Positions 1 to 5,511 are shown, counted from the stretch's first letter. The stretch: 5,511 nucleotides of DNA from Flectobacillus sp. (GCA_029865665.1 JARXAV010000029.1:1-5511); one strand, 5' to 3'. Notes: a model not told the origin generated them from the letters alone. Numbers and translations are program-made.

Positions 1-582
1 GCAGACAATATTAATCCCGATATAACAGGAGGTTCTGGCACGAACACTGGAGGAAATACGACAAATACAGGTATCGTTGGTAAATGGAAATTAACGGGAA
101 TCACCACCAATGTTGATACCAAAACTTATACAGCTACCACAAGCCAAATTATTGCAGGACTCGTTCAAGATTCAATTAACACAAAAACTACTGTCTCTGA
201 TGGTTTATTGATTGACCCGGCAGGGATAATCGTTGTGTTGACCAAAAGCTTAAATTTTGAATTCAAATCAGATAGTACCTTTAGTACCCCAACAGGTTCT
301 GGAAAATGGTCATTATCAGCCGACAAAAGCGTTCTGACTATCACTGCAAATAATAGAAAATCGACATTTGCTTTGATGCAAAACACGAGTGGAGCATTAC
401 AATTAGGCTTACAAAAATTCACAAGAAAAAGTGAGAACGACTCCTATAGTCCGTCCACCTCTCTCTATTCTTTCGACGCATTGTATGGAAAATATGGCGT
501 ATATGGAGCCTCAGTTGCTCCCGAAATAGCGATAAAATCCATGCTTTCTTATCAAGGCTTTTTAAATTATACTAAGCAATAA
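1..582 (+). CDS. Lipocalin-like secreted/lipoprotein, 3' part (5' end outside window)
   Basis: The frame is open from the first base of the window to a TAA at 580-582, giving 193 residues of a protein whose start lies upstream. The first ~24 residues are a Gly/Thr/Asn-rich linker of the sort that follows the lipidated cysteine in Bacteroidota lipoproteins. A lipocalin-like beta-barrel domain then begins with a G-x-W strand (GIVGKWKLTGI, residues 24-34). It continues with the typical 'phenylalanine/aspartate-turn/sGkWsLs/LtIt' strand series at about residues 85-116. This matches the small lipocalin-like domains common in Bacteroidota surface lipoproteins, which are usually of unknown ligand. 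A TTG at 208 could be taken as a start, but it would cut the domain in two, so it is not used. The C-terminal ~50 residues (Tyr/Ser-rich) match nothing I recognise. Signal peptide and lipobox cannot be seen. The family call is moderately sure; the function is unknown. Confidence 0.72.
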   Translation, partial: ADNINPDITGGSGTNTGGNTTNTGIVGKWKLTGITTNVDTKTYTATTSQIIAGLVQDSINTKTTVSDGLLIDPAGIIVVLTKSLNFEFKSDSTFSTPTGSGKWSLSADKSVLTITANNRKSTFALMQNTSGALQLGLQKFTRKSENDSYSPSTSLYSFDALYGKYGVYGASVAPEIAIKSMLSYQGFLNYTKQ

Positions 583-653
583 AAATACTTATCAGGTACA
601 TTTATTCACCCATTTCGAGAAAGTTTAAGCAGCTTCACAAGCCTACATCCAAA

Positions 654-671
654 ATCCTTAATCCTTAATCC
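654..671. repeat. Short tandem repeat, 7-bp unit ATCCTTA, about 2.6 copies
   Basis: ATCCTTA occurs at 654-660 and 661-667 and is followed by a partial ATCC at 668-671. It lies immediately upstream of the -7 box of the methyltransferase promoter, where spacer and -33 elements would fall. It may be chance in an AT-rich spacer, or a slippage-prone tract that alters promoter spacing. There is no direct evidence of a role. Confidence 0.5.
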
Positions 672-672
672 G

Positions 673-680
673 TATCTTTG
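673..680 (+). promoter_or_regulatory. Bacteroidota-type -7 promoter box (TATCTTTG) for the methyltransferase gene
   Basis: TATCTTTG fits the TAnnTTTG -7 consensus used by the primary sigma factor of Bacteroidota. It ends 17 nt before the ATG at 698, which predicts a very short leader of roughly 10 nt. No good TTTG -33 element is visible 19-21 bp upstream; that place is taken by the ATCCTTA repeat. No Shine-Dalgarno sequence lies between the box and the start codon, as is usual in this phylum. The preceding gene ends 91 bp upstream, so the methyltransferase probably has its own transcript. Confidence 0.6.
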
Positions 681-697
681 TCTTTTCAACCAGCATT

Positions 698-1894
698 ATG
701 AGCATTACAGCAACGATACAACAATTTACCCAAACGATTTCAGAAAGTTTAGAACAGGAAACGTTTATTAAAATTTCACTTGGCAATTATCAAGGAGCAG
801 ACTCAGCTCTTAAAAATATTTATGTCCGTTCAGTTATCATCAAACGAGAACAAAAGTTAGCCTTTACCTTTCGGAATAAAACCAATGATATTGTTAAAAA
901 TTATAGTGTCCATGAAGGCATCGCTCTTCTAGCAGACTATTTGCAACAGGGTTTTATGGTGGCAACACTTTTTACTACAGAAAAAGATGTTCTTTTTGAA
1001 AACCGTAAAAACAGCAAAGCTATCTTAAAAGAAAGCAAAGCGAGTAGTAAAGAAAAACCTTCACAAGAGCATAATCGTGAAAAGAAACGCCTGATTAAAC
1101 CCAATGATAAAGCGTATTTATATGAACTAAAAATCACGGATGAAGCGGGTAATGTATTCAAAAATGCTCAGGATAAGTATAAGCAAATCAATCACTTTGT
1201 TGAATTATTGAGTTCCTTAATCAAAGAAGCCAATGACGAACGTCCACTTAAAAAAGTGGTCGATATGGGTTCTGGAAAAGGTTATTTGACTTTTGCTTTA
1301 TACGATTACTTACATTCTGTCTTGGGACTAGACACAGCGGTTACGGGAGTAGAATATCGTCAGGATTTGGTGAGTCTTTGTAATGAGATTGCTCAAAAAT
1401 CGGGCTTTGATGCCCTCAATTTTGTACAGGGAACGATCCAAGATTACGATTGCGATACCATCGACTTACTCATTGCCCTACACGCTTGCGACACTGCCAC
1501 AGACGATGCCATTTACAAAGGAATCAAGGGTGATGCCAAGCTGATTGTCGTTGCTCCTTGTTGTCATAAACAAATCAGAAGGGAATTAGAAAAAACAAAA
1601 GTAAAAAATGAGGTTTCGTTTTTGACCAAATACGGCATCTTTTTGGAACGTCAAGCCGAAATGGTTACTGATGGCATTAGGGCCTTAATTTTAGAATATT
1701 TTGGGTATAAGACCAACGTTTTTCAATTTATCTCAGATGCTCACACACCTAAAAATGTTTTGGTTGTAGGTATAAAAGGGACAACTAGTCCACAACGTCA
1801 GGCAGAAATCAGAGCTAAAATTGCCGAAACAAAAGCCTTTTTTGGCATTGGTTATCACCATTTAGAACGCCTATTTGAATTAGAAGCTGTTTAA
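698..1894 (+). CDS. Class I SAM-dependent methyltransferase, METTL25/GSTCD-like (Methyltransf_32 type)
   Basis: This complete 398-aa protein is probably cytoplasmic, with no signal peptide or membrane segment. An N-terminal domain (about 1-100) is joined by a Lys/Glu/Ser-rich linker (about 104-135) to the catalytic domain. Motif I, the SAM-binding glycine loop, is VDMGSGKG at 188-195, and the acidic strand-2 motif is GVEYR at 217-221. Motif IV sits in DLLIALHACD at 256-265, followed by APCCHKQ at 286-292. The LHACD plus APCCH pair is the hallmark of the family that includes human METTL25, METTL25B and GSTCD; a related CC-x-H motif occurs in the tRNA methyltransferase Trm13. The substrate is unknown. 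The basic linker and the N-terminal domain would suit RNA binding, but that is inference. The ATG at 698 is chosen because it follows a TATCTTTG box at a suitable distance and gives a plausible N-terminus. The gene appears monocistronic and is convergent with the downstream operon. The methyltransferase call is strong; the substrate is not predictable from sequence. Confidence 0.88.
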   Translation: MSITATIQQFTQTISESLEQETFIKISLGNYQGADSALKNIYVRSVIIKREQKLAFTFRNKTNDIVKNYSVHEGIALLADYLQQGFMVATLFTTEKDVLFENRKNSKAILKESKASSKEKPSQEHNREKKRLIKPNDKAYLYELKITDEAGNVFKNAQDKYKQINHFVELLSSLIKEANDERPLKKVVDMGSGKGYLTFALYDYLHSVLGLDTAVTGVEYRQDLVSLCNEIAQKSGFDALNFVQGTIQDYDCDTIDLLIALHACDTATDDAIYKGIKGDAKLIVVAPCCHKQIRRELEKTKVKNEVSFLTKYGIFLERQAEMVTDGIRALILEYFGYKTNVFQFISDAHTPKNVLVVGIKGTTSPQRQAEIRAKIAETKAFFGIGYHHLERLFELEAV

Positions 1895-1927
1895 ACTTTC
1901 TTCAAAATAGATTCTTTTGATTAATTC

Positions 1928-2044
1928 TTAGCCTTACTTTTTGTCTTGAAACAAAAAGTAACAAAAAATTCAAGAATATATAAACTCGCTACGCTCAAAC
2001 AGTATATATTCATTGCTTACGCCAGTGGTTCTACGAAAGGTTAA
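1928..2044 (+). repeat. Structured intergenic element (hairpin, predicted pseudoknot and two further stems), probably a dispersed repeat
   Basis: The sequence shows four complementary pairs. (1) TTACTTTTTGT 1934-1944 pairs perfectly with ACAAAAAGTAA 1951-1961, with loop CTTGAA. (2) That loop, 1945-1950, is the reverse complement of TTCAAG at 1969-1974, so an H-type pseudoknot or an alternative hairpin can form. (3) GAATATATA 1974-1982 pairs with TATATATTC 2003-2011 around AACTCGCTACGCTCAAACAG. (4) TTAGCC 1928-1933 can close the whole element with GGTTAA 2039-2044, using one G-U pair. From memory, segments like ACTTTTTGTCTTGAAACAAA and CTCGCTACGCTCAAACAG recur in many Bacteroidota intergenic regions, so I call it a dispersed repeat rather than a gene. 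It has no meaningful ORF. It could be a transcribed RNA structure in the methyltransferase 3' UTR or a REP-like mobile element. The strand is nominal, since most pairs also work on the other strand. Confidence 0.6.
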
Positions 2045-2073
2045 ACAGGTTCTTAGAAAACTAGCTATATATC

Positions 2074-2110
2074 CTATCCAATTGCTATTTTTTTGCGATT
2101 GGGTAGTTTT
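2074..2110 (+). terminator. Hairpin terminator for the rightward transcript, possibly bidirectional
   Basis: CTATCCAATTGC (2074-2085) pairs with GCGATTGGGTAG (2095-2106), a 12-bp stem around a 9-nt T-rich loop, followed by TTTT at 2107-2110. Two of the twelve pairs are G-U on the + strand and become A-C mismatches on the - strand, so the structure favours rightward transcription. It lies 180 bp after the methyltransferase stop and 16 bp beyond the last gene of the leftward operon, so it may also stop that transcript, using the run of A (T on the + strand) in the loop region less well. The downstream T-run is short and broken by CCTCCTC. Confidence 0.6.
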
Positions 2111-2125
2111 CCTCCTCTCCTAGAC

Positions 2126-2659
2126 TCAGTCGTCAATCAAGGTAAAAATAATACTTGTACTATAATTAGCAACAGGTGCAAGTACTGAAACGCCAGTAAT
2201 TTGAAATTGTATCGGAATACCGCTTCTTGGCGTTGTTCCATAATTATTGCCTTCAAAAAAGTAAGCATCACTACTGGAAAGTTCTTGAAAAGTAGCATTT
2301 CCTCCCGAAATATCGCTAATTCCTAAAATCGATGAGCCGCCCCCCGAACCATTTCCCGTTCTTTTAGCATAAATCTTTAAACCTGCCGCACTCCAACTAG
2401 CCCCACTATTGATGGACTTTATTTGCACAGTATAATGATTACTCGTTAATACCAAAATAAAAAAAGCATTAGGCATAGTAACCGATAACAGCGATTGATT
2501 ACTGGCACTTGTTAAGGTGCTTCCACTATAGTCATTCCCCGCTTCAGTAACAGTGCTTACTGTAGGAAGCCACGTAGTACCCGAAATAGATAACGATTGT
2601 GCCATTGAACTCGCACAACAAGCTAGAAATACAAAGAATATAATCGCTATTTTTGGCAT
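2126..2659 (-). CDS. Secreted beta-rich, pilin-like protein, second subunit of the operon
   Basis: This complete 177-aa protein has an N-terminal signal peptide: Lys3, hydrophobic 4-16, and a predicted signal peptidase I site after Ala20 in SSMA-QS. Cys14 and Cys15 lie inside the hydrophobic stretch and do not form a good lipobox. The mature part is Ser/Thr/Gly/Asn-rich with alternating hydrophobic residues, has no cysteine, and carries a flexible NGSGGGSS loop at about residue 103-110. It ends in NYSTSIIFTLIDD, a final beta-strand like the C-terminal strand of pilin domains. It is last in the leftward operon, 87 bp after the preceding gene, which encodes a protein of the same size and layout; both have a TEAG motif near the start of the mature domain and a closing [FY]TL-x-D[DN]. 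It may be a minor or tip subunit, but that is inference. No characterised family is recognised with certainty. There is no Shine-Dalgarno sequence before the ATG. Confidence 0.75.
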   Translation of the reverse strand: MPKIAIIFFVFLACCASSMAQSLSISGTTWLPTVSTVTEAGNDYSGSTLTSASNQSLLSVTMPNAFFILVLTSNHYTVQIKSINSGASWSAAGLKIYAKRTGNGSGGGSSILGISDISGGNATFQELSSSDAYFFEGNNYGTTPRSGIPIQFQITGVSVLAPVANYSTSIIFTLIDD

Positions 2660-2713
2660 AACATCTCAGAAAAGAAGGTTAAAAATCATTCATTGGAAAC
2701 TGTTCTTTTTATG

Positions 2714-2758
2714 AAAAAACACCATGATTATCAGCAAGATAATCAATTAATTATCTTG
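2714..2758 (-). promoter_or_regulatory. Two mutually exclusive hairpins over the stop codon of the first subunit gene, attenuator-like
   Basis: Read on the - strand, CAAGATAAT (2758-2750) can pair with ATTATCTTG (2743-2735), a perfect 9-bp stem whose 6-nt loop contains the stop codon. Alternatively TGATTATC (2745-2738) pairs with GATAATCA (2732-2725), an 8-bp stem with a 5-nt loop. The middle arm is shared, so only one can form. The second hairpin is followed after TGGTG by six T (2719-2714), which resembles a weak intrinsic terminator. The position between two subunit genes suggests a partial terminator or a 3'-end stabilising structure setting the ratio of the two products. The stems are AT-rich and weak, so this is tentative. 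Confidence 0.35.
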
Positions 2759-3268
2759 TAATGTATAAACAACGGTTACGGTAGATGTACCACTTTTTAG
2801 CTGGCTGTACGACTGAATTGAGAGCGAATACGTAAGGTTATACCCATTGCCCGAACCCGATAGCGTGTAAGCTCCCGCAATTCCATTTATAATCGTTTGG
2901 TCAACATTCGTTAATAATACCGCTCCACTGCTTGTACCTCTAGTACCTGCTCCTGTTGAAGCATTGGCAGCCTGCACCCTCAGCTGAAAGCCAGAAGGTA
3001 AGGTAGTTGATATGCGAGCCGTAATGCTTCGGGTAAGTCCACTCGAAACAGCAGAACTAACATTGATCCATTTAGTATTATCTGTTGCACTACTTCCAAG
3101 AGTCGCTCCTGCTTCGGTAGGGGCTGTAAAAGCAAGGGTAATGCCCCCAATAGGTTCAATGTCCAATAAGGCAACGAGCGGTAAATTTACACCCGCCGTC
3201 ACCGTTCCTGTGGTCTGAGCCATACAAGTGCTTGCCATTAGGCACATACAAAGAAGGTATATTTTCAT
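2747..3268 (-). CDS. Secreted beta-rich, pilin-like protein, first subunit of the operon
   Basis: This complete 173-aa protein begins with a signal peptide (Lys2, hydrophobic core 3-13) with a predicted cleavage after Ala17 in TCMA-QT; the Cys residues all lie in the signal peptide. The mature N-terminus runs GTVTAGVNLPLVALLDIEP (residues 21-39), a hydrophobic alternating strand that by eye resembles the donor-strand segment of the CFA/I pilin CfaB (VTASVDPVIDLL). It is followed by TLAFTAPTEAG and a Ser/Thr/Gly-rich beta-sandwich-like body, and it ends STVTVVYTLQDN, as pilin domains often end. The ATG overlaps the stop of the upstream barrel gene by four bases (ATGA, 3265-3268), which indicates translational coupling; the start is preceded by an A-rich stretch rather than a Shine-Dalgarno sequence. 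The operon position suggests that it is the main substrate exported or anchored by the barrel protein. The pilin assignment is inference from layout and strand patterns; secretion is well supported. Confidence 0.78.
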   Translation of the reverse strand: MKIYLLCMCLMASTCMAQTTGTVTAGVNLPLVALLDIEPIGGITLAFTAPTEAGATLGSSATDNTKWINVSSAVSSGLTRSITARISTTLPSGFQLRVQAANASTGAGTRGTSSGAVLLTNVDQTIINGIAGAYTLSGSGNGYNLTYSLSIQSYSQLKSGTSTVTVVYTLQDN

Positions 3269-5511
3269 TTTTTTGAAGTCAACTGAAAGTTTTTATTAGA
3301 AAACATAATTTTCCGTTCTTTTACTTTGACCGTGTAACTAAGGTCGGTTTCTGTATCGGTTTCTACGGTAATAAGAGGATTGAAATTTTCAATCTGATAC
3401 CTATCGGTATTTCCTTGAATGGACACATCTATTTGCCACTGCCCAGGTTTCAGTTCTTTAAATCCAAAACTCCCATTCTCTTGTACTTTGGTATAGAGCG
3501 TTTCTTTATCATTGGCGATTTTTACCCAAATTGTAGGCTTTTCTTTCAATAAATCACTTTTTTTCTGATTCTCTACCAAGTCAATCGCCCCTTTTATTCC
3601 TCCCGATTTCACCACAGGGATAGGAACTTTGGTTGTTTTATTGGGTTTTACCGCTACTTGAAGGGGAAGTGCCTCTTTGGTTAGCAATCCCTCTTGAAGT
3701 GTCGATTTATCAAGCGAAAGGTAATAGGAGTCTGGAATTAAATCGTTGAAGAAAAAATTACCATTGACATCAGTCAGAAATTTTTTATTGCCTAGTTGTA
3801 CTAAAACACCTTGCGTTGAAATCCCATTGACATTAGAAACTCGTCCTCGGATAGCCCCTAAATGCTTATTTTTCACCAAAGGCGTATTGATTCTTACTGC
3901 ATACTTTAGGGTAAAAAATAAGGAATTATCATTCGTCTGTCCATAGGTAGGAATGAAAGCCTGCCCTACGCTTAGGCTTAACTTATGCTCATTCAACTGA
4001 AGCTCTGCTCTCATGTCAATAAAACTACGCTGTTGTACTAGTTCGTCAGGGGCATAGTTATTTCTATACGAAAAAGACATATTAAATTTAGATCCAAACA
4101 AAATTCTGCTAGAAGCCCCATAAAAGTAATAATTCGTAAGTACGTTGTCTTGAATGAATTTTGCTGTCCGCTGATACTCTAAGAAACTACCCAACCACAA
4201 CCAACTGACAACTCTAAATTGAGGCTGTACGCTAATACGCAAACTCGTATTTTTTTGTTGTTCGGCTTTTAACAGGTAATTATAAGTCTCTCCAAATCTA
4301 CTTTCAAACCATAAGTTTACCTTAGGTGAATTATTGAGGTAGGCAATTCGCCCGTAGTTATCTCTAAAATGAAATTGTTGCACATCTTTCCTATCTTCTT
4401 TTTCTTCTATGTTGTAACTGAGCATCAAGCGATTATTTGATTTAAACTCGTAGTTAAACAAAATACTATTGTTAGAAAAATAAGGCGATAAGTTCATGCT
4501 TAACAAATCATAGCTCGGATTTACGTGGGTGTAGTTACTTTGAAGAGCAAGACTTATTTTTTTATTAACTTGGAACGTTAACCCATTGACTGCTTGCCAA
4601 CTATTGTGGTAGAAACCATAAAAGTTTTTACCTACATAAATCAAATCACTCGAAAAGTGAAATCTATTTAATTGGTAATAAATACGATTGAAACCTGCAA
4701 AATCTCGGGTATTATTGGCTAAACTACCCGAAAGCTCGGTTGTCAGCCTAAAATCTACGCCTTGATAACGCAAGGTTAAGCCCAACAATTTAGCATTGAA
4801 CCAAGTATCATTGGAGAAAGTATTTTTAGAAAGAAAGTCGAACGAATAACGAAGGTTCGCTTTGGGTTTATAATAAATACTAAAACCTCCTGTCTCTTTT
4901 TGATTGGGATAAAAACGAGGACTTGAATAAAAACCAACCACTCCTATTTTTTTGAAGGATTGGTCAAGATGAAAACCTCTTCCAAAACGTCCATATTCCA
5001 TTAAATTATTTAGTGATAAGACATAATCTCCGAGTTCGAGATTGGTTTTATTTTTGTAAGAATACTGCACGGAATACAAGTCATAAGTTCCCATAGCAGA
5101 AGAATAAAACTGATTGGGGCCTTGAATCGTAAAGTCGAGAAAATGTTGGTTTTTAAAGTCTAAAAAGCCTGCTCCTTTTACGCTATACTGATACGAAGCA
5201 TAGCGAAGGCCACCCGTTTCAAAATGGTTATACGCCCCTCCAACTTCAATGGGGAAGCGTAGATAGGGGTCATTTTTTTTGTTCTGGTACGAATAAACAG
5301 GCACATTTGTCAGACTGATAATCGGACGAGTAGAATCTGCCATCCATACTTTTAAGTCGCTTGAAAGCAACCAGTAATTATTAGACGTTTTAGGAATAAA
5401 CTGCCTAACATTCACTTGGATAGTCTTATTGGCAGCAATTTCAATTTCCTGATTATCGGCACCGATTACACCACTGGACGATTGAAGCTTCAACTTTTCG
5501 AGGGTATTCCC
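3265..5511 (-). CDS. Outer-membrane beta-barrel, usher-like, with C-terminal carboxypeptidase-regulatory-like domains (N-terminus outside window)
   Basis: The frame is open through the right edge, giving 748 residues; a TTG at 5493 is not needed as a start, and the true start and signal peptide lie beyond the window. Residues about 1-75 form a periplasmic-looking beta-rich segment. Residues about 85-540 are a long series of alternating hydrophobic/aromatic strands separated by Asn/Ser/Lys-rich turns, as in outer-membrane barrels. The first part of the barrel has GTYDLYSVQYSY, LELGDYVLSL (158-167) and GRFGRGF (174-180), resembling the conserved L-x-L-G-D start of usher barrels. Two Ig-like/carboxypeptidase-regulatory-like domains follow, about 552-630 (TDVNGNFFFNDLIPDSYYLSL) and about 637-696 (VQENGSFGFKELKPGQWQIDV), then a basic tail, VKVKERKIMF. 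Ushers likewise end in small beta-sandwich domains. The gene is first of the visible operon and overlaps the first subunit gene by ATGA. The usher role is inferred; it could instead be a barrel surface anchor of unknown role. The barrel and C-terminal domains are well supported. Confidence 0.75.
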   Translation of the reverse strand, partial: GNTLEKLKLQSSSGVIGADNQEIEIAANKTIQVNVRQFIPKTSNNYWLLSSDLKVWMADSTRPIISLTNVPVYSYQNKKNDPYLRFPIEVGGAYNHFETGGLRYASYQYSVKGAGFLDFKNQHFLDFTIQGPNQFYSSAMGTYDLYSVQYSYKNKTNLELGDYVLSLNNLMEYGRFGRGFHLDQSFKKIGVVGFYSSPRFYPNQKETGGFSIYYKPKANLRYSFDFLSKNTFSNDTWFNAKLLGLTLRYQGVDFRLTTELSGSLANNTRDFAGFNRIYYQLNRFHFSSDLIYVGKNFYGFYHNSWQAVNGLTFQVNKKISLALQSNYTHVNPSYDLLSMNLSPYFSNNSILFNYEFKSNNRLMLSYNIEEKEDRKDVQQFHFRDNYGRIAYLNNSPKVNLWFESRFGETYNYLLKAEQQKNTSLRISVQPQFRVVSWLWLGSFLEYQRTAKFIQDNVLTNYYFYGASSRILFGSKFNMSFSYRNNYAPDELVQQRSFIDMRAELQLNEHKLSLSVGQAFIPTYGQTNDNSLFFTLKYAVRINTPLVKNKHLGAIRGRVSNVNGISTQGVLVQLGNKKFLTDVNGNFFFNDLIPDSYYLSLDKSTLQEGLLTKEALPLQVAVKPNKTTKVPIPVVKSGGIKGAIDLVENQKKSDLLKEKPTIWVKIANDKETLYTKVQENGSFGFKELKPGQWQIDVSIQGNTDRYQIENFNPLITVETDTETDLSYTVKVKERKIMFSNKNFQLTSKK

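Noticed and set aside
165..422. Open frame on the - strand opposite the lipocalin-like gene
   Set aside because: It lies wholly antisense to a frame that is open from the window edge and shows a clear lipocalin-like strand pattern. Its own product has no recognisable features.
583..697. Terminator for the lipocalin-like gene
   Set aside because: No stable inverted repeat followed by a T-run was found in the spacer.
937..1161. Open frame on the - strand inside the methyltransferase gene
   Set aside because: It overlaps the Lys-rich linker coding region, whose antisense naturally gives Phe/Leu-rich translation. There is no start signal or family resemblance.
1902..1920. Hairpin TCAAAA-7 nt-TTTTGA just after the methyltransferase stop, as a terminator
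   Set aside because: Only six pairs, five of them A-T, and no T-run follows. The hairpin at 2074-2106 is a far better terminator.
2980..3218. Two open frames, one on each strand, overlapping the first subunit gene
   Set aside because: They are out-of-frame shadows of a gene with a clear signal peptide and a coupled start.
3746..3946. Open frame on the + strand inside the barrel gene
   Set aside because: It is antisense to the carboxypeptidase-regulatory-like domain, and its translation has no recognisable pattern.
5274..5281. A8 tract in the barrel coding strand as a programmed frameshift site
   Set aside because: The frame is open on both sides and the protein pattern continues without a break. 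There is no downstream structure or overlapping frame to support recoding.
1..5511. CRISPR arrays, tRNA or rRNA genes, insertion-sequence transposases
   Set aside because: Reading both strands showed no regularly spaced repeats, tRNA cloverleaf, rRNA core sequence or transposase motif.

Overview
The window looks like a chromosomal piece of an AT-rich member of the Bacteroidota, possibly Cytophagales. The evidence is a TAnnTTTG-type -7 promoter box in front of the methyltransferase gene, no convincing Shine-Dalgarno sequences, A-rich start regions, signal peptides ending in M-A-Q, a Gly/Thr/Asn linker in front of a lipocalin-like domain, and an outer-membrane barrel carrying carboxypeptidase-regulatory-like domains. 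No gene allows a species-level call.

Layout: two genes read rightward and three read leftward, converging on a 231-bp intergenic region. On the + strand, positions 1-582 hold the 3' part of a secreted or lipoprotein-type lipocalin-like protein. A 115-bp spacer with a promoter follows, then a complete 398-aa class I SAM-dependent methyltransferase (698-1894) with the APCCH signature of the METTL25/GSTCD-type family. The convergent gap (1895-2125) holds a roughly 117-nt structured, repeat-like element with a predicted pseudoknot, and then a hairpin terminator.

On the - strand, read from the right edge, there is a large outer-membrane beta-barrel protein (N-terminus cut off) with two C-terminal Ig-like/carboxypeptidase-regulatory-like domains. 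It overlaps the next gene by ATGA. Two small secreted beta-rich proteins of 173 and 177 aa follow, and they resemble each other in size, layout and final strand.

The best overall reading is that the leftward operon encodes a chaperone-usher-like or otherwise dedicated surface-fibre export system: one barrel and two pilin-like subunits. The first subunit's mature N-terminus and both C-termini resemble strands of alternate chaperone-usher pilins such as CFA/I CfaB. No chaperone is visible; it could lie upstream, beyond the right edge. This functional reading is inference. The gene order, signal peptides, overlap and motifs are seen directly.
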